DNA of 64,000 bases from Trinickia symbiotica (GCF_002934455.1 NZ_PTIR01000007.1:62001-126000); one strand, 5' to 3'. Positions 1 through 9,612 are shown, counted from the first letter of the stretch. Translations and numbers: made by a program. Notes: generated by a model not told the origin, from the sequence alone.

Positions 1-122
1 TTGCGTGGCGCTGAATGATTGCGAAATCTCAAGTACCGTAATATTTCGCGGCATGACGATTCGTCCCCGTATCGTTTTCCGGGGCGCCGCGACCTTAAAC
101 GGAGTCTTTCGGAGACTGACAC

Positions 123-689
123 ATGCTCGACAACAAGAACCGGTACTCGCGCCCCCACGCACTGCTGGCCGGCGCGGCAGCGGTCCTCTTCCTTTGCTCG
201 GCGGCAGCCCGAGCCGATTCGTTCGGCGTGCAGGTAGCCGGTGGACTGGGGGAGCACAAAGTCGACAAGGTGGATCTCGGGTTGGTCTGGGATCCGGGCA
301 TCAACTGGTCGTACATCGGCGGTTGGCATTTCGCTCTGATCGGCGAAGCTCACGTCGCCTATTGGCACTCGGGCGAAGGCACTTCACGCAACGACGTCTA
401 TGAACTGGGCGTCAATCCGCTCGTGCGCTTCATCAAGGACTCGGGCGCCATCCGGCCATACATCGAAGCGGGCGCGGGCGTGCGTGGGCTCACGCATCCC
501 ACCGTCAACGACGACTATCGACTCGGGACGGCCTTTCAGTTCACCGAGATCGTCGGCGTGGGCGCGCAGTTCGGCAGCCATCAGCAATACCAGGCCGGGC
601 TGCGTTTTCAACATATCTCGAATGCCGGTATCAAAGAGCCGAATCCTGGTATAAATTTCAGCCAGCTATATTTGCAGTACAACTTCTGA
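123..689 (+). CDS. pagL: PagL-like lipid A 3-O-deacylase (acyloxyacyl hydrolase)
   Basis: A 188-residue outer-membrane beta-barrel of the PagL family, which removes the 3-O-linked acyl chain from lipid A. Residues 1-31 look like a signal peptide ending near ARA. The C-terminal signature is present: FQHISNAGI with His164 and Ser166, then NPGIN, and the protein ends in an aromatic Phe as outer-membrane barrels do. The acidic residue of the known His-Ser-Glu triad is expected 14 residues after the His, where this protein has Asn178. A GGAG sits 8 nt before the ATG. The family call is firm; whether this copy is catalytically active is uncertain. Confidence 0.85.
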   Translation: MLDNKNRYSRPHALLAGAAAVLFLCSAAARADSFGVQVAGGLGEHKVDKVDLGLVWDPGINWSYIGGWHFALIGEAHVAYWHSGEGTSRNDVYELGVNPLVRFIKDSGAIRPYIEAGAGVRGLTHPTVNDDYRLGTAFQFTEIVGVGAQFGSHQQYQAGLRFQHISNAGIKEPNPGINFSQLYLQYNF

Positions 690-720
690 CGCGGATACCC
701 ATGCGGCGCCTCCAAAAGGG

Positions 721-752
721 CTTCCTCCCGGAGCCCCGACAAGGATGCTCCC
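721..752. repeat. Dispersed intergenic hairpin repeat, copy A
   Basis: A GC-rich element CTTCCTC..GGAGCCCCGA..TGCTCCC whose GGAGC and GCTCC arms can pair. A closely similar element is at 54038-54068. It lies in the gap between the pagL-like gene and the next gene. Function is unknown; it may be a dispersed intergenic repeat. Confidence 0.5.
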
Positions 753-783
753 CGCGGGCGTCCGTGCGCATGGGGGCTGAGCG

Positions 784-1167
784 ATGGCGGCAAAGGTAAT
801 CGAGGCGATTCGCGTGCTGGAGCGCGACCGCTTTCGCGCGATGGTCGACGGCGATGTTCCGTTGCTGAACGAGTTGCTCTCGGATAACGCGAGCTTCGTC
901 CATACGAACGGCAAGCGCGAGACGAAGCAGCAGTTCATCGATGCAATCTCAGCCGGCCATCGCCGCTATCGGCAGATCGAAGTTCAATCGCAGGAGGTCC
1001 TGCCAGTCGGCAGCGAGACCTGTGTCGTCACGGGGCGCGCGCTCTTCGAGATGGAGGCGAACAGCGGGGCGCTGCTCTATCCGATCGCCTATACGGCCAT
1101 CCAGACTCAGGAAGGCGGCCAGTGGCGTCTTGTCGCATGGCACGCGACACGCTGCGCGCTCGAGTGA
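784..1167 (+). CDS. NTF2-fold / DUF4440-like protein
   Basis: A 127-residue protein with the SnoaL/DUF4440 style of the NTF2-like fold. The N-terminal helix carries RFRAMVDGD and LLNELLSDNASFVHTNG, followed by KQQFIDAI, and the strand-rich C-terminal half ends WRLVAWHATR. Such proteins are small cone-shaped ligand-binding or isomerase-like domains, often of unknown substrate. No signal peptide or membrane segment is visible. It follows the pagL-like gene by 94 nt on the same strand, separated by the hairpin repeat, so co-transcription is possible but unproven. Confidence 0.7.
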   Translation: MAAKVIEAIRVLERDRFRAMVDGDVPLLNELLSDNASFVHTNGKRETKQQFIDAISAGHRRYRQIEVQSQEVLPVGSETCVVTGRALFEMEANSGALLYPIAYTAIQTQEGGQWRLVAWHATRCALE

Positions 1168-1204
1168 GACCGGCGGGCTCGCCTACGCTATCGTCCCCGG
1201 TCTC
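1166..1204. terminator. Possible terminator hairpin between convergent genes
   Basis: GAGACCGG (1166-1173) and CCGGTCTC (1197-1204) form a perfect 8-bp stem with a 23-nt loop, between the ends of the NTF2-like gene (+) and leuA (-). No good T-run follows on either strand, so this is only a weak terminator candidate. Confidence 0.3.
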
Positions 1205-1256
1205 CCTCTTGATGTTCGCTGCCGGCTCACTTGCCTGAGCGCGTCGCGCGTCAGCC

Positions 1257-2936
<1,680 letters not shown>

Positions 2937-3122
2937 CTACGCATAAGCTGCCAGCTCGTCGTCGTGCCGATCGTTGCGACGTCCAACGGTGGCCGAGGCT
3001 TTCGCGAATCGTCCGAACGGTATTCGGCCGAATGCTGACGACTACGGGTTGTAAAAGGAACTGCGGTTTGGGGTGAAACGGAGTGCTGCGAACTGCTGGA
3101 GGACCGCGCAAACGGCTCGCGG

Positions 3123-3152
3123 CGCTACGACTTGCTTACGCTAGTCGTAGCG
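3123..3152 (-). promoter_or_regulatory. Hairpin overlapping the leu leader control codons
   Basis: CGCTACGACT and AGTCGTAGCG form a perfect 10-bp stem around a 10-nt loop. On the transcribed strand the 5' arm covers the last CTA codons of the candidate leader peptide and the loop holds its stop codon. A ribosome stalled at those codons would melt the hairpin, as in classical attenuators. I see no U-tract terminator immediately downstream, so the later RNA folding is unresolved. Confidence 0.55.
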
Positions 3153-3210
3153 ATAGGGACCGCGCTAGACGGCCGGAAGTAATTCGGAGGGTGTTCGGAA
3201 AGGAACGCAT
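3136..3210 (-). CDS. Candidate leucine attenuator leader peptide
   Basis: A 24-codon reading frame upstream of leuA and on its strand, from ATG at 3210 to TAA at 3136. The predicted peptide ends RLARSLSLRLA, with five leucines in all. Four of them (codons 15, 19, 21 and 23) use CTA, a leucine codon that is very rare in the surrounding high-GC genes. The end of the frame runs into the 3123-3152 hairpin. This is the arrangement expected of a leu operon leader. Against it, no Shine-Dalgarno is visible before the ATG, and the best promoter would place the transcript start almost at the ATG, requiring leaderless translation. Confidence 0.6.
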   Translation of the reverse strand: MRSFPNTLRITSGRLARSLSLRLA

Positions 3211-3219
3211 GGCATGCAC

Positions 3220-3247
3220 TTTATGACAGTGATCGGGGCCATGTCAA
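3220..3247 (-). promoter_or_regulatory. Candidate sigma-70 promoter for leuA
   Basis: On the minus strand a perfect TTGACA -35 box (3247-3242) is followed after 16 nt by CATAAA (3225-3220), a 4/6 match to the -10 consensus. It would start transcription near 3213, giving a leuA leader of about 310 nt that contains the candidate leader peptide and hairpin. Confidence 0.5.
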
Positions 3248-3312
3248 CAGCACGGATGCGCGTCGAGGGGCCTCGTGCACGAAGACGGTCGCGCGGCCGG
3301 CCCTCGATCGAT

Positions 3313-4287
3313 TCACGCCACGCTTACGAGCCGGACGATCGATTCGACCTGGCGCGCGAGTGTGGGCGGAACAGGCGTATCGCCGGCGAGCACCGACCTG
3401 ATCCAGGTCGCGGTGTCCGCCGCGTCGCGCGACTCGGGCAACTCCACGGGTTCTGTTTCCGGAGAGGAGCGCTCGGCTTCGACGAGTATGTCGGCGGCGC
3501 CGTCGTGAAGCCACTCGATGCGGACTTGCCGGCGCGTATCGGCGACGGCTTCGCCTTCGGTCCCGCGCGCGAGTAGCACTCCGCCCGCGGCGGCGTCGGG
3601 GTGAGAGAGAAAAAGCTCGGCGAGGCTCTCGCGATAGTCAGGATGTGTGTAGTTGACGAGCCGCAGGCCGGCCGGCGCGAACGGCTGCAAAATCTTGACG
3701 AGCGTGTGCGTGGAGTTGCGCACGCCCATGATTCGACGCAGCGCCAGCAGCCGCGCGAGCTTTGGAGCGAGTACGTCGATCGGGGCGAACGCGAGACGCC
3801 GCTCGGCGAGGGCCGCTCCGATCGACGCATGCGATTCGCACGGCTCGATCCCCAGTGCGACGAAGATTTCGGCGCTCGTCACGCGGCCCGGATCGGACGT
3901 CACCCCGTGCACGAGCGTCGGCACGCCTTCGCGGGCGAGCAGCAGCGCGAGCAGCGGCACGAGATTGGGCTGCTTGCGAGCTCCGTTGTAGCTTGGAATC
4001 GAGACGGGCCGGTAGGCATCGGCGGCAACCCGGATGGGCTCGAACGAAGCCTGGGCAGCCGCGAGCATGGCTGCCAGCTCGGGCGCTGTCTCGCCCTTCA
4101 GCCGATAGGCGAGCAGCACGGCGCCGAGCTCGACGTCGGAGACGCGACCGTCGAGCATGGCGCTGTATAGCGCCTGCGTATCTTCGGGCGACAGCGCTCG
4201 CGCGCCGTTCGGACCGCGCCCGATCTCCTTGATGAAGCGGGCGCACGAAAACGATGCGGCAGGGACGGTAGCAGCGGATTCTGTCAT
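3313..4287 (-). CDS. ybiB: YbiB/TrpD2-like DNA-binding protein
   Basis: A 324-residue member of the YbiB family. These resemble anthranilate phosphoribosyltransferase (glycosyltransferase family 3) but, in E. coli, bind nucleic acid rather than make tryptophan. The N-terminal helical domain is about residues 15-90 (LSPEDTQALYSAMLDGRVSD, GAVLLAYRLKGET). The nucleoside-phosphorylase-like domain follows, with the YNGARKQPNLVPLL loop and the RNSTHTLVKILQPF and NYTHPDYRE stretches. It is not linked to other trp genes here. Its end lies about 100 nt upstream of the candidate leuA leader, so the two are probably transcribed separately. Confidence 0.85.
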   Translation of the reverse strand: MTESAATVPAASFSCARFIKEIGRGPNGARALSPEDTQALYSAMLDGRVSDVELGAVLLAYRLKGETAPELAAMLAAAQASFEPIRVAADAYRPVSIPSYNGARKQPNLVPLLALLLAREGVPTLVHGVTSDPGRVTSAEIFVALGIEPCESHASIGAALAERRLAFAPIDVLAPKLARLLALRRIMGVRNSTHTLVKILQPFAPAGLRLVNYTHPDYRESLAELFLSHPDAAAGGVLLARGTEGEAVADTRRQVRIEWLHDGAADILVEAERSSPETEPVELPESRDAADTATWIRSVLAGDTPVPPTLARQVESIVRLVSVA

Positions 4288-4504
4288 CGAAGCAGCGGCG
4301 GGCGAGCCTTTCCTTTGGGACGCGTGTAACGATGCTCAGTATCGCATGCGACGGCATCCGGCAAGCGGACCAGGGGCTGTAGTGGGCTGTAGCGAGCGCC
4401 GTTGCCGGTTCGAGGCACGTCCTAAGCCACCGCGCTAAACTCGAATTCTTCGCCGAACGCGGCGGCGCTCGTCGCTGATGCGTTCCAACAACATGGAGAA
4501 TCGA

Positions 4505-5221
4505 ATGGATTACGCGTTTGCCCCCGCGCCCGCGGTTGCTGTGCCGATCGTCGAGACCGCAGGATCCGCCGGCGCCCGCCGGCATTTTCCGGTGCGCCGC
4601 ATCTATTGCGTGGGGCGCAACTACGAAGCGCATGCGCGCGAGATGGGGCACGACCCGGACCGGGAACCGCCGTTCTTTTTCTCGAAGCCGGCCGACGCGG
4701 TGCTCTACGTGGCACCGGGAGCGACGGGCGAATTTCCGTATCCCACGCTGTCGAGCAACGTCCATTTCGAGATGGAGCTCGTCGTCGCGATCGGCAAAGG
4801 GGGGCGGGACATCGCGGTCGAGCACGCGCTCGATCATGTCTACGGCTATGCGCTCGGGCTCGACATGACACGCCGCGATTTGCAGGCCGAAGCGAAGAAG
4901 CTCGGCCGGCCCTGGGAGCCCGCCAAAGGGTTCGACCATTCGGCGCCGCTCGGGCCGATCCATCCTGTTGCCGCGATCGGCCATATCGATCGCGGCGCGA
5001 TCTGGCTCAGCGTCAACGGCGTGGAGAAGCAACGCTCGGATGTTTCGCAACTGATCTGGTCGATTCCCGAAACCGTTGCGCATCTCTCGAAGCTCTTCGA
5101 ATTGCAGCCCGGCGATCTCATCTTCACGGGCACGCCCGAGGGCGTGGGAGCGGTGGTGAAGGGCGATCTGATGAAGGGCGGCGTCGACGGACTCGGCGAA
5201 TTCAGCGTGCGGGTGGTCTGA
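4505..5221 (+). CDS. Fumarylacetoacetate/fumarylpyruvate hydrolase family protein
   Basis: Hydrolyses a beta-diketone ring-cleavage product such as fumarylpyruvate to fumarate and pyruvate. The FAH fold is seen in RRIYCVGRNYEAHAREMG, FFFSKPADAV, the metal-binding FEMELVVAIGKGGRDI, GYALGLDMTRRDLQ, and LIFTGTPEGVGAVVKGD. The start is set at the ATG with GGAG 6 nt upstream; two earlier in-frame ATGs (4478, 4493) lack such a site. The next gene, 49 nt downstream, is a zeta-class GST isomerase. Together they match the maleylpyruvate isomerase/fumarylpyruvate hydrolase pair of gentisate breakdown, but no gentisate dioxygenase is present here. Confidence 0.88.
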   Translation: MDYAFAPAPAVAVPIVETAGSAGARRHFPVRRIYCVGRNYEAHAREMGHDPDREPPFFFSKPADAVLYVAPGATGEFPYPTLSSNVHFEMELVVAIGKGGRDIAVEHALDHVYGYALGLDMTRRDLQAEAKKLGRPWEPAKGFDHSAPLGPIHPVAAIGHIDRGAIWLSVNGVEKQRSDVSQLIWSIPETVAHLSKLFELQPGDLIFTGTPEGVGAVVKGDLMKGGVDGLGEFSVRVV

Positions 5222-5270
5222 ACACCCGCATGAGGCGACACGGGACGAAGAGAGACGAGGGAGGGTCCGC

Positions 5271-5915
5271 ATGAAGCTCTACAGCTATTTCCGCAGCTCG
5301 GCGTCGTACCGCGTCCGTATCGCGCTGAACCTGAAGGGCCTGCCTTACGAGTACGTCCCCGTGCATCTGCTGCGCTCGGGCGGCGAGCAGTTGACGGCGC
5401 AATACCGCAAGCTCAATCCCGACGGGCTCGTGCCGACGCTCGTCGACGGCGATGTCACGCTGCAGCAGTCGCTCGCGATCGTCGAGTATCTCGAGGAAAC
5501 GCGCCCGGAGCCGCCGCTACTGCCGCGCGATCCTGTCGATCGCGCCTACGTGAGAGCCGTGGCGCAGCAGATCGCCTGCGAGATTCATCCGCTCGACAAC
5601 CTGCGCGTGCTGAGATATCTCGTCCACGAGCTCGGCCTTTCGGACGAGGCGAAAAACGGCTGGTACCGGCATTGGATCGAGGCGGGATTCGAAACGCTGG
5701 AATCGCGATTGTCGACCGAGCGCCGCGTGGGCAAACTCGCGTTCGGCGACGAGCCCACGGTTGCCGATCTTTGCCTCGTGCCGCAGGTCTTCAACGCCCA
5801 ACGCTTCAAGGTGGATACCGCCCGCTATCCGACGATCCAGCGCATCTACGACTATGCGTGCGGCCTCGATGCATTTGCGCGCGCGGCGCCGGGCGCGCAA
5901 CCCGACGCCGAATGA
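5271..5915 (+). CDS. maiA: Maleylacetoacetate/maleylpyruvate isomerase (zeta-class GST)
   Basis: A 214-residue glutathione-dependent cis-trans isomerase. The N-terminal thioredoxin-like domain begins LYSYFRSSASYRVRIALNLKG; the SSASYRVRIAL motif is the zeta-GST glutathione-binding signature. The conserved QQSLAIVEYLEETRP follows, then the all-helical C-terminal domain from about residue 85 with DEPTVADLCLVPQV. A GGGAGGG element sits just ahead of the ATG. It is co-directional with the preceding FAH-family hydrolase, so the two likely form an operon for the last steps of an aromatic (gentisate or homogentisate) pathway. The exact substrate cannot be decided from sequence. Confidence 0.9.
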   Translation: MKLYSYFRSSASYRVRIALNLKGLPYEYVPVHLLRSGGEQLTAQYRKLNPDGLVPTLVDGDVTLQQSLAIVEYLEETRPEPPLLPRDPVDRAYVRAVAQQIACEIHPLDNLRVLRYLVHELGLSDEAKNGWYRHWIEAGFETLESRLSTERRVGKLAFGDEPTVADLCLVPQVFNAQRFKVDTARYPTIQRIYDYACGLDAFARAAPGAQPDAE

Positions 5916-5937
5916 CGGCCGAATCGACGAGACCCGA

Positions 5938-7152
5938 TCAACCGAGCAGCGCGTCCGTGAACTCTTCGGCGCTGAACGGCTGCAGGTCTTCGACTTTCTC
6001 GCCGACGCCGATGAAATAGACGGGCACGGGCCGCTGGCGTGCGATCGCGGCGAGAATGCCGCCCTTCGCCGTGCCGTCCAGCTTCGTGACGATGAGCCCC
6101 GTCAACGAGAGCGCATCGTCGAACGCCTTCACCTGCGCGAGCGCGTTCTGGCCCGTGTTCGCATCGATGACGAGCAGCACCTCATGCGGCGCGCCCTCGT
6201 ACGCCTTGCCGATCACGCGCTTCACTTTGCGCAACTCTTCCATCAGATGCAGCTGGGTGGGCAGGCGGCCGGCCGTATCGGCCATCACGACGTCGATTCC
6301 GCGCGCACGCGCGGCGCTCACGGCGTCGAAGATGACGGCGGCTGGGTCCCCACTTTCCTGCGAGACGACGGTCACGTTGTTGCGCTGACCCCAGATCGCG
6401 AGCTGCTCGCGCGCCGCGGCGCGGAATGTGTCGCCGGCCGCGAGCAGCACCGACTGCTCGAAACGCTGCAGATGCTTGGCGAGCTTGCCGATCGTCGTCG
6501 TCTTGCCGGCGCCGTTCACGCCCGCGATCATCATGACGAGCGGCTCCGCGCGGCCGAGGACCAGAGACTTTTCGAGCGGCTTCAGGAGGTCGACGAGCAG
6601 CGTGCGCACGGCCGCCTTCACTTGCAGCGGATCGGTCAATCGTTCGGCTCGGACCTTTTCGTGCAATGCGTCGAGCAGGTAATGGGTCGCTTCGACGCCC
6701 GCATCGGACATCAGCAGCGCCGTTTCCAGTTCTTCGTAAAGCACGTCGTCGATCTTCGTGCCGACGAAGATGCCCGTGAGGCCGGCGCTCGTTTTGGCGA
6801 GCCCCGATCTGAGCTTGGCAAGCCAGGACTGCCGGGCGGCCGGCTCGATGGGCGGCGGGGGCACGATTTCGATCGTTTCGGTGGCCGTGTCCGCGGCCGG
6901 GCCTGCCGATGAGCCGCCCGGCTTGTCCGCACCGTTGCGCGGAGATGCCGGCGGCGACGGTGTCGGCGTCGATGGGGGCGCGGACGGGACCTGAGCCGAA
7001 CGGGCCGCGGATGGGGCAGGAGCGCTCGACGCGGGCGTCGCCGCAGCCGGCGACGATGGCGCCGGGGCCGCGGGCTCGGCCGGTTGCTCGTTGCTCTCTT
7101 GGCCGTTTTCGGGCGTTTTCGAGCCCTTGAAGCGTTTGAAAAAACTGAACAT
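5938..7152 (-). CDS. ftsY: Signal recognition particle receptor FtsY
   Basis: SRP receptor GTPase that docks ribosome-SRP complexes at the inner membrane for co-translational insertion. The start at 7152 (MFSFFKRFKG, a basic amphipathic membrane-targeting N-terminus) is preferred over the longer open frame. A Pro/Ala/Ser-rich linker of about 90 residues follows. The NG domain has Walker A GVNGAGKTTTIGKLA, AAGDTFRAAAREQL, DTAGRLPTQ and TKLDGTAKGG. The 404-residue length is normal for betaproteobacteria. It is divergent from rsmD, as in many proteobacteria where ftsY and rsmD are neighbours. Confidence 0.96.
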   Translation of the reverse strand: MFSFFKRFKGSKTPENGQESNEQPAEPAAPAPSSPAAATPASSAPAPSAARSAQVPSAPPSTPTPSPPASPRNGADKPGGSSAGPAADTATETIEIVPPPPIEPAARQSWLAKLRSGLAKTSAGLTGIFVGTKIDDVLYEELETALLMSDAGVEATHYLLDALHEKVRAERLTDPLQVKAAVRTLLVDLLKPLEKSLVLGRAEPLVMMIAGVNGAGKTTTIGKLAKHLQRFEQSVLLAAGDTFRAAAREQLAIWGQRNNVTVVSQESGDPAAVIFDAVSAARARGIDVVMADTAGRLPTQLHLMEELRKVKRVIGKAYEGAPHEVLLVIDANTGQNALAQVKAFDDALSLTGLIVTKLDGTAKGGILAAIARQRPVPVYFIGVGEKVEDLQPFSAEEFTDALLG

Positions 7153-7445
7153 GGGTATAGTCGATGGACGTCGCGCCGCGGCGCCGCAGAGGCCTTCGTG
7201 GGCCCCGCGCGGCTTCGCGCCGGCGCGCAAGGGCCGGATGCCGCGGCATCGAGCGGCGGCAAGCGTTCCACGATGCGCGGGAAGGGGGGTATTTTATCAG
7301 GGGCGACTCTTTAGGCGGGGCGCCGCCGACAGGCGCGGGCCAGTGCGCTGTGGTAACGTTGGCCGTCGGTTTTGCGCTTCAACGCCGTGTCGAATGGCTG
7401 GAGCGTGAGGCACCGGCTTCCCTTGAAGATTTTTCGACTTTTCGC

Positions 7446-8114
7446 ATGCGCCCGTCTTCGTCTACCTTTTCCTCTTCGCCTTCTCCGTCTTCTTCCGAGG
7501 CAAGGCGTTCCTCGGCAACGCGGGGCAAGGCGGCAACGCCGGACCGCAGCGGCAAGCAGCACTCCGTGCGCATCATCGGCGGCGACTGGAAGCGCACGCC
7601 GCTGCCGGTGCTCGACCTCGAGGGCCTGCGGCCCACGCCCGACCGCGTGCGCGAGACGCTCTTCAACTGGCTTGGGCAACGGCTCGACGGTCAACGGTGC
7701 CTCGATCTCTTCGCGGGGAGCGGGGCGCTCGGCTTCGAGGCCGCTTCGCGCGGCGCGGCACGCGTCGTCATGGTCGAGCGCAACGCGCGCGCCGCAAGGC
7801 AACTGCGCGACAATCAAGCGCGGCTTTCCGCTCGCATGATCGAGGTCGTCGAGGCTGACGGCCTGCGGCTCGCGGCAGGCCTTGCGCCCGGCTCGTTCGA
7901 CGTCGTTTTTCTCGACCCGCCGTTCGAAAGCGGAATGCTCGAGCGCGCGCTCGAGCTGGCGATGCCGCTGGTCGGCGTCGAAGGGTTTCTCTATGTCGAG
8001 TCGGGTGATCCGCTCGATGAGGAGGCTCCGCTTTTGGCCGGCTGGACCATCGTCCGCCACGATAGGGCGGGCGCGGTCCACTACCATTTGCTGCAGCGCG
8101 AAAATGGTGAATAA
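7446..8114 (+). CDS. rsmD: 16S rRNA (guanine(966)-N(2))-methyltransferase RsmD
   Basis: Methylates G966 of 16S rRNA using SAM. The core starts VRIIGGDWKRTPLPV, followed by LRPTPDRVRETLFNWL, the SAM motif LDLFAGSGALGFEAASRG, and the catalytic FLDPPF motif. From the ATG at 7446 the protein is 222 residues with an unusual Ser/Pro-rich N-terminal extension of about 45 residues, encoded by a pyrimidine-rich tract. A still longer open frame starts at 7164 but would overlap ftsY's 5' region and looks non-coding. It is followed 111 nt later by coaD on the same strand. Confidence 0.93.
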   Translation: MRPSSSTFSSSPSPSSSEARRSSATRGKAATPDRSGKQHSVRIIGGDWKRTPLPVLDLEGLRPTPDRVRETLFNWLGQRLDGQRCLDLFAGSGALGFEAASRGAARVVMVERNARAARQLRDNQARLSARMIEVVEADGLRLAAGLAPGSFDVVFLDPPFESGMLERALELAMPLVGVEGFLYVESGDPLDEEAPLLAGWTIVRHDRAGAVHYHLLQRENGE

Positions 8115-8225
8115 TGCGCGTTCCGAAAGCGCCGCCCGGTGCCGCGACGTGCGTAGCGGTTGGCAAGGCGGGTGACCGCTCGTCATTTCGGACCGCCGGG
8201 GAATAAACGATCAGAGGAGATGCCG

Positions 8226-8732
8226 ATGGTAGTCGCCGTGTACCCGGGTACATTCGACCCGCTCACGCGCGGTCACGAGGACCTCGTGCGCCGTGCGGCG
8301 AGCATATTCGACACCCTCGTGGTCGGCGTGGCCGACAGTCGCGCCAAGAAGCCGTTCTTCACGTTGCAGGAACGCCTCGACATCGCCCAGGAAGTGCTCG
8401 GCCACTACTCGAACGTGCATGTGATGAGCTTTCAGGGGCTGCTGAAGGATTTCGTGCGTGCGCATAGCGCCCGCGTGATCGTGCGGGGCTTGAGGGCGGT
8501 ATCGGACTTCGAGTACGAGTTTCAGATGGCCGGCATGAACCGCTATCTGCTGCCGGATGTCGAGACGATGTTCATGACGCCGTCGGATCAGTATCAATTC
8601 ATTTCGGGCACGATCGTGCGCGAAATCGCCCAGCTCGGCGGCGACGTCAGCAAGTTCGTGTTCCCGTCGGTCGAGAAGTGGCTTACGGACAAAGTCGCCG
8701 CGATGGGGCACGGGGCGGGGACGCAGCCGTGA
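8226..8732 (+). CDS. coaD: Phosphopantetheine adenylyltransferase
   Basis: Penultimate step of coenzyme A synthesis: ATP plus 4'-phosphopantetheine gives dephospho-CoA. The 168-residue protein begins [19 protein letters not shown], containing the nucleotidyltransferase signature (T/H)xGH as TRGH. It also has [22 protein letters not shown] and [19 protein letters not shown]. The start is the ATG with AGGAGA 6 nt upstream; the in-frame ATG two codons earlier is too close to that site. In related genomes coaD is usually followed directly by the small ferredoxin gene. Here about 1.7 kb with two type-III-secretion-like genes separates them. Confidence 0.96.
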   Translation: MVVAVYPGTFDPLTRGHEDLVRRAASIFDTLVVGVADSRAKKPFFTLQERLDIAQEVLGHYSNVHVMSFQGLLKDFVRAHSARVIVRGLRAVSDFEYEFQMAGMNRYLLPDVETMFMTPSDQYQFISGTIVREIAQLGGDVSKFVFPSVEKWLTDKVAAMGHGAGTQP

Positions 8733-8817
8733 AGGCGATGCGTCCCGTGAGACTTTGGGTGCCGGCAGTCCGCAGCAGCCATACGGCTCTCGTGTCGTCC
8801 CTTCGGCACGCCCTTCG

Positions 8818-9612
8818 CTAAGACGATACGGCTTTTTCGCCGATGGGCGCTGACCGGTTATCGTTGCCGGCCCGAACTGCGGATACTTCCATCCTGCGCG
8901 TCAGTTCATTCTCTGCGATCTCATGTACATCGCCGGCTGTGCTAAGCAAGCACTCAGCGAGCGCCACCGGCATTCCGCTGCTATGGGAGACAGCGGCCCT
9001 CAACGTCTCTGCTCGGCGCTCGACTCCGGTGTCTTGCAGTACGGCGATTTTCTGCCTGAGCGTGAATTGGTCTTTGTGACGAACCAGGTTGGCAACGCCT
9101 GCCGCGGACCCGCCGAGGAGCGCCGCGCCAATGACGGCACCCGGCACGACGCCCACGACAGGAGCAACGGCCGACCCTACTTCCGCGCCTAAGATCGCGC
9201 CCGCTGCCGTCGCGTATTTGACATATTTGGGTAAAGGTACGTCCGCGAGGTGCTCGCCCTGTCTGTCCGCCTTCTCTTGGAGGTCGATAAGCGCCCTGCG
9301 GTGCTCCGGAGAATCCAGCACATAAACGTTTCTACCTTTCCGATCTGTAAATACGTTCGGGCTATCGTTTATTGTGCCGTACTTATATTCCTTACCGTGC
9401 TTATCTTTGAACGTCGCAACGTCAACCTCGGTTTTTTGCAGCGTCAGCGGATTCTTGTGAGCGGTGTCTTTACTGAGATAAAGGGTGATCTTGTCTGGTG
9501 GCGCAACGGTATCGGCATTCGCCGTCGGCCGCGGGGTTGAAGGGGGCTCTCGCGTGATGGGAGCGGTGGTGTCGAACTGAAACTGGGTGAATGACAGCGA
9601 TCGAATGGTCAT
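8818..9612 (-). CDS. Hydrophobic-core protein, candidate type III translocator/effector
   Basis: No close family recognised. About 264 residues from the ATG at 9612 (AGGA 7 nt upstream); an ATG two codons earlier at 9618 is the alternative. The N-terminal 50 residues are polar and rich in Ser/Thr/Pro with no Sec signal peptide. One long Gly/Ala/Val-rich hydrophobic segment (about residues 133-176) has glycine-zipper spacing, and the C-terminal third is helical and charged. It lies just downstream of a SycD/LcrH-type chaperone gene, 90 nt away on the same strand. That partner class normally serves pore-forming translocators, so a translocator or secreted-effector role is inferred. Base composition is clearly lower in GC than the neighbours. 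Confidence 0.55.
   Translation of the reverse strand: MTIRSLSFTQFQFDTTAPITREPPSTPRPTANADTVAPPDKITLYLSKDTAHKNPLTLQKTEVDVATFKDKHGKEYKYGTINDSPNVFTDRKGRNVYVLDSPEHRRALIDLQEKADRQGEHLADVPLPKYVKYATAAGAILGAEVGSAVAPVVGVVPGAVIGAALLGGSAAGVANLVRHKDQFTLRQKIAVLQDTGVERRAETLRAAVSHSSGMPVALAECLLSTAGDVHEIAENELTRRMEVSAVRAGNDNRSAPIGEKAVSS

Noticed and set aside
1-122. A gene in the first 122 nt
   Set aside because: Only short overlapping frames in shadow composition; the stretch looks like the promoter and leader of the pagL-like gene.
3123-3152. The inverted repeat as a rho-independent terminator of ybiB
   Set aside because: No T-run follows on either strand, and its overlap with the CTA-rich leader codons fits an attenuator hairpin better.
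5938-5970. Long upstream extension of ftsY, rplY, uvrA and AI-2E genes as alternative starts
   Set aside because: The extensions are Arg/Pro-rich, not like the families, and in each case an internal ATG gives the conserved N-terminus; the listed coordinates use those.
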